DNA from: Microbacterium sp. SA39
GTDB lineage: Bacteria > Actinomycetota > Actinomycetes > Actinomycetales > Microbacteriaceae
Assembly: GCF_000967865.1 (NCBI RefSeq)
Contig: NZ_JXRU01000036.1
Coordinates: forward strand, 62,001 to 126,000
Length of the DNA stretch: 64,000 bases
Direction of reading: 5' to 3'
The translations under genes and the position numbers were made by a program. Shown one piece after another: positions 61,588 to 64,000 of this stretch (positions are counted from its first letter, which is position 1; each line of letters opens with the position of its first letter). The notes under the pieces are model-generated. The model did not search any database. It saw nothing but the letters and a program-made list of their open reading frames with translations, and was not told where the DNA came from.

Positions 61588-62514
61588 ATGTTCGGCTATA
61601 TCCTCAGACGTCTCCTGCAGGTGATTCCGGTTTTCTTCGGAGCCACACTGCTCATCTACTTCCTCGTGTTCGCCATGCCCGGCGACCCGATCCTCGCCCT
61701 GTTCGGTGACCGCACCCCGAACCCTGCGGTCGTGGAGCAGCTGCGGGAGCAGTACCACCTCAACGATCCGTTCCTCGTGCAGTACTGGTACTACATCACC
61801 GGAGTGTTCCAGGGCGACCTCGGCAACACGTTCTCGGGCCGCCCGGTCTCCGAGGTCCTCGCCGAGACGCTGCCCGTCACCGGCCGCCTCGCGATCATGG
61901 CGATCGGCATCGAGTTCGTACTCGCGATCATCATCGGCACGATCTCCGCGCTCCGGAAAGGCAAGGTCTTCGATCACACGATGCTCGGCGTCGCGCTCGT
62001 CGCCATCGCCATCCCGATCTTCGTCGTGGCCTTCCTCGCGCAGTACTTCCTCGCGATCAAGCTCGGCTGGTTCAAGCCGACGGTGGGTTCCGACAACGAC
62101 TGGGGTGGTCTCTGGCTTCCCGCCATCGTGCTCGGCTTCAGCCTCTACGCCGTGAGCATGCGGCTCATGCGGAGCTCGGTCATCGACACGCTCAATCAGG
62201 ACTGGGTGCGCACCGCGTACAGCAAGGGCCTCTCGCGCAATCGGGTGATCCCGGTGCACGTGCTGCGCAACTCGCTGATCCCGGTGATCACGAACTCGGC
62301 CACCAACTTCGGTGTGCTTCTGGTCGGTGCGACCGTGACCGAGGGCATCTTCAACGTCCCCGGCGTCGGCAATACCCTTTACCAGGCGGCGATCCGCAAC
62401 GAGGGCCCCACTGTGGTCTCCTTCGTCACGGTGTTCGTGATCCTGTACGTCCTGGTCAACCTCGTCATCGACCTGCTCTACGGTCTGCTCGACCCAAGGA
62501 TCCGCTATGCATGA
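61588..62514 (+). CDS. ABC transporter permease, OppB/DppB type
   Basis: 308 residues from ATG 61588. MFGYILRRLLQVIPVFFGATLLIYFLVFAMPGDPILALFGDRTPNP is the standard OppB start; the frame is open a little further upstream (61546). Six membrane helices; the EAA loop is QDWVRTAYSKGLSRNRVIPVHVLRNSLIPVI. It ends with LVNLVIDLLYGLLDPRIRYA and overlaps the next permease by 8 bases. Confidence 0.95.
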   Translation: MFGYILRRLLQVIPVFFGATLLIYFLVFAMPGDPILALFGDRTPNPAVVEQLREQYHLNDPFLVQYWYYITGVFQGDLGNTFSGRPVSEVLAETLPVTGRLAIMAIGIEFVLAIIIGTISALRKGKVFDHTMLGVALVAIAIPIFVVAFLAQYFLAIKLGWFKPTVGSDNDWGGLWLPAIVLGFSLYAVSMRLMRSSVIDTLNQDWVRTAYSKGLSRNRVIPVHVLRNSLIPVITNSATNFGVLLVGATVTEGIFNVPGVGNTLYQAAIRNEGPTVVSFVTVFVILYVLVNLVIDLLYGLLDPRIRYA

Positions 62515-63451
62515 CCCCATCTCGCAGAATCACTACGTCGCGCCGGTCGAGACGGAGACCATCGCCGTCGACGCGGTGCGCATCGCCGAGAGGCCTCGCA
62601 ACCTGTGGCGCGACGCGTGGGCCGATCTGCGGCGTCGTCCGCTGTTCTGGTTCTCCGTCGTGCTCGCGTTGTTCTTCATCGTGATGGCCGTGTGGCCGAC
62701 GTTGTTCACCGCGACCTCGCCCGTCGACAACTGCCAGCTCTCGAACAGCAACGGCGGCCCGACGGAAGGCCACCCTCTCGGCTTCACCTTCCAGGGATGC
62801 GACATCTACGCCCGGCTCGTCTGGGGCGCGCAGACCTCGCTCTCAGTGGGCCTGCTGGCCACGGCGATCGGCTCGATCGTCGGACTCATCATGGGGGCGC
62901 TGGCGGGCTTCTACGGCGGATGGCTCGACTCGCTGCTGTCGCGCATCGGCGACATCTTCTTCGCCATCCCCTACATCCTCGCGGCCGTGGTCGTCATGAC
63001 GGTCTTCTCGCAGTACCGCTCCGTGCCGGTGCTCGCGCTCGCGATCGGAGGCTTCGCCTGGGCGTCGACGGCGCGGGTCGTGCGCGCCGAGGTGCTGAGG
63101 GTCCGTCAATCGGACTTCATCGTGGCGGCGCAGGCGGTCGGGCTCTCGAAGTTCCGCATTCTCCTCGCGCACGTCATCCCGAACTCGCTGGCTCCGCTAC
63201 TGGTCGTGTCGACGCTGGCCCTCGCCGCGTCGATCGTCGCCGAGGCGACCCTGTCGTTCCTCGGCGTCGGTCTGGGCAGCGACACCATGTCGTGGGGAAA
63301 TGACATCAGCGCGGCGCAGCAGTCGCTCCGGGTGGCACCGATGGCGCTCATCTATCCGTCGATCGCGCTCACGCTCGCCGTGCTCGCGTTCGTGACCCTC
63401 GGCGAGCTCATCCGAGACGCCATCGATCCGAGAGCGAGGGCACGGCGATGA
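62507..63451 (+). CDS. ABC transporter permease, OppC/DppC type
   Basis: 314 residues. A polar N-terminus is followed by NLWRDAWADLRRRPLFWFSVVLALFFIVMAVWPTLFT. The DppC substrate loop GHPLGFTFQGCDIYARLVWGAQTSLSVGLLATAIGSIVGLIMGALAGFYGG has the usual opening. The EAA loop is SDFIVAAQAVGLSKFRILLAHVIPNSLAPL. It ends TLGELIRDAIDPRARARR. It overlaps both neighbours and forms the channel with the OppB-type protein. Confidence 0.95.
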   Translation: MHDPISQNHYVAPVETETIAVDAVRIAERPRNLWRDAWADLRRRPLFWFSVVLALFFIVMAVWPTLFTATSPVDNCQLSNSNGGPTEGHPLGFTFQGCDIYARLVWGAQTSLSVGLLATAIGSIVGLIMGALAGFYGGWLDSLLSRIGDIFFAIPYILAAVVVMTVFSQYRSVPVLALAIGGFAWASTARVVRAEVLRVRQSDFIVAAQAVGLSKFRILLAHVIPNSLAPLLVVSTLALAASIVAEATLSFLGVGLGSDTMSWGNDISAAQQSLRVAPMALIYPSIALTLAVLAFVTLGELIRDAIDPRARARR

Positions 63452-64000
63452 ACGATCGCGCAACCGCACGCGTCCCCCTGCTGAGCGTGCGCGACCTGAA
63501 GGTCGCGTTCCGCACGCAGGACGGCGAGAAGGAGGTCCTCCACGGAGCGAGCTTCGACATCTTCCCCGGCGAGACCGTCGCGATCGTGGGCGAGTCGGGC
63601 TCCGGGAAGTCCACGACGGCCAGCGCCATCGTGAACCTGCTCCCGGGGACCGGAACGATCACGGGTGGTTCGATCACCCTCGACGGCCGCGAGCTGACCA
63701 CGCTCGGACGACGGGATTTGGAGGCGCTGCGCGGCCGGGAGATCGGCTTCGTCCCGCAGGATCCGATGTCCAACCTCAACCCGGTGTGGAGCATCGGCTT
63801 CCAGGTGAAGGAGGCGATCCGCGCGAACGGGATCGCCCGCGGCAAGAAAGACGTGAACGCCCGAGCGATCGAGGTGCTGAAGCAGGCCGGACTCGCAGAC
63901 GCCGAGCGGCGTCTGCATCAGTTCCCGCACCAGTTCTCCGGCGGCATGCGTCAGCGCGCGCTGATCGGCATCGGCCTCGCAGCGGACCCGAAGCTTCTCA
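63448..64000 (+). CDS. ABC transporter ATPase, OppD/DppD type (3' end outside window)
   Basis: The first 184 codons are present, from ATG 63448 (4-base overlap with the permease). Walker A GESGSGKSTTASAI, Q-loop VPQDPMSNLNPVWSIG, signature QFSGGMRQRALIGIGLAADPKLL. The first ATPase of a pair, or a double-length OppDF fusion; the window ends before this can be decided. Confidence 0.93.
   Translation, partial: MNDRATARVPLLSVRDLKVAFRTQDGEKEVLHGASFDIFPGETVAIVGESGSGKSTTASAIVNLLPGTGTITGGSITLDGRELTTLGRRDLEALRGREIGFVPQDPMSNLNPVWSIGFQVKEAIRANGIARGKKDVNARAIEVLKQAGLADAERRLHQFPHQFSGGMRQRALIGIGLAADPKLL

Overview
The window is high-GC actinobacterial DNA, most likely from Microbacterium or a close relative in Microbacteriaceae. 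This rests on composition, gene order and family membership; no database search was run. It carries about 62 protein genes, one glycine riboswitch, several clear operators and many hairpin terminators. I saw no tRNA, rRNA, CRISPR array or intact insertion sequence.

Layout. 1-2.5 kb: the end of a lemA gene, a membrane-anchored unknown and a YcaQ-type DNA glycosylase. 2.6-5.1 kb: AI-2E family permease coupled to threonine ammonia-lyase. 5.1-24.6 kb: a conserved actinobacterial housekeeping block (greA, DUF4307, small membrane protein, trhA, cis-prenyltransferase, PIN-PhoH, fumC, carbonic anhydrase, DUF4245, xseB, xseA, ispH, IclR regulator, fba, glpX, rmuC, DEDDh exonuclease, ychF). As I recall, this matches the greA-ychF region of Mycobacterium tuberculosis, but without the mca gene expected beside DUF4307. 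24.6-29.1 kb: an accessory patch with two toxin-antitoxin pairs (FitAB type and HigBA type), each with its own palindromic operator. They flank a hydrolase, an unusual condensation-domain/GNAT fusion and a VOC protein. 29.4-43.4 kb: mixed genes including a degenerate alpha/beta hydrolase, an HTH-only LysR-like protein, an ABC-F ATPase, a cysteine-free HesB-like protein, Dps, a PlsC-like acyltransferase, a probably frameshifted carboxymuconolactone decarboxylase, an MFS exporter, an ABC exporter, an SDR, a glycosyltransferase and a Kef-type antiporter.

43.4-49.0 kb: a tightly coupled NAD operon, nrtR-nadA-nadB-nadC-nifS. 49.3-54.7 kb: a complete five-gene oligopeptide ABC operon behind a perfect 12-bp-arm palindrome that encloses its -10 box. 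54.7-59.6 kb: the glycine cleavage operon gcvT-gcvH-gcvP behind a tandem glycine riboswitch whose second half seems to be interrupted by a repeat. 59.85-64 kb: a second oligopeptide ABC operon, cut off at the window edge.

Three window-wide themes stand out. First, at least 16 genes have a TANNNT-like -10 box exactly 6 nt upstream of the start codon, the signature of leaderless transcription. Second, a palindromic 31-nt element occurs identically inside the nadB coding sequence and inside the glycine riboswitch, with a diverged copy after lemA. Third, many terminator hairpins are built from the same word, GGATGCCG/CGGCATCC.
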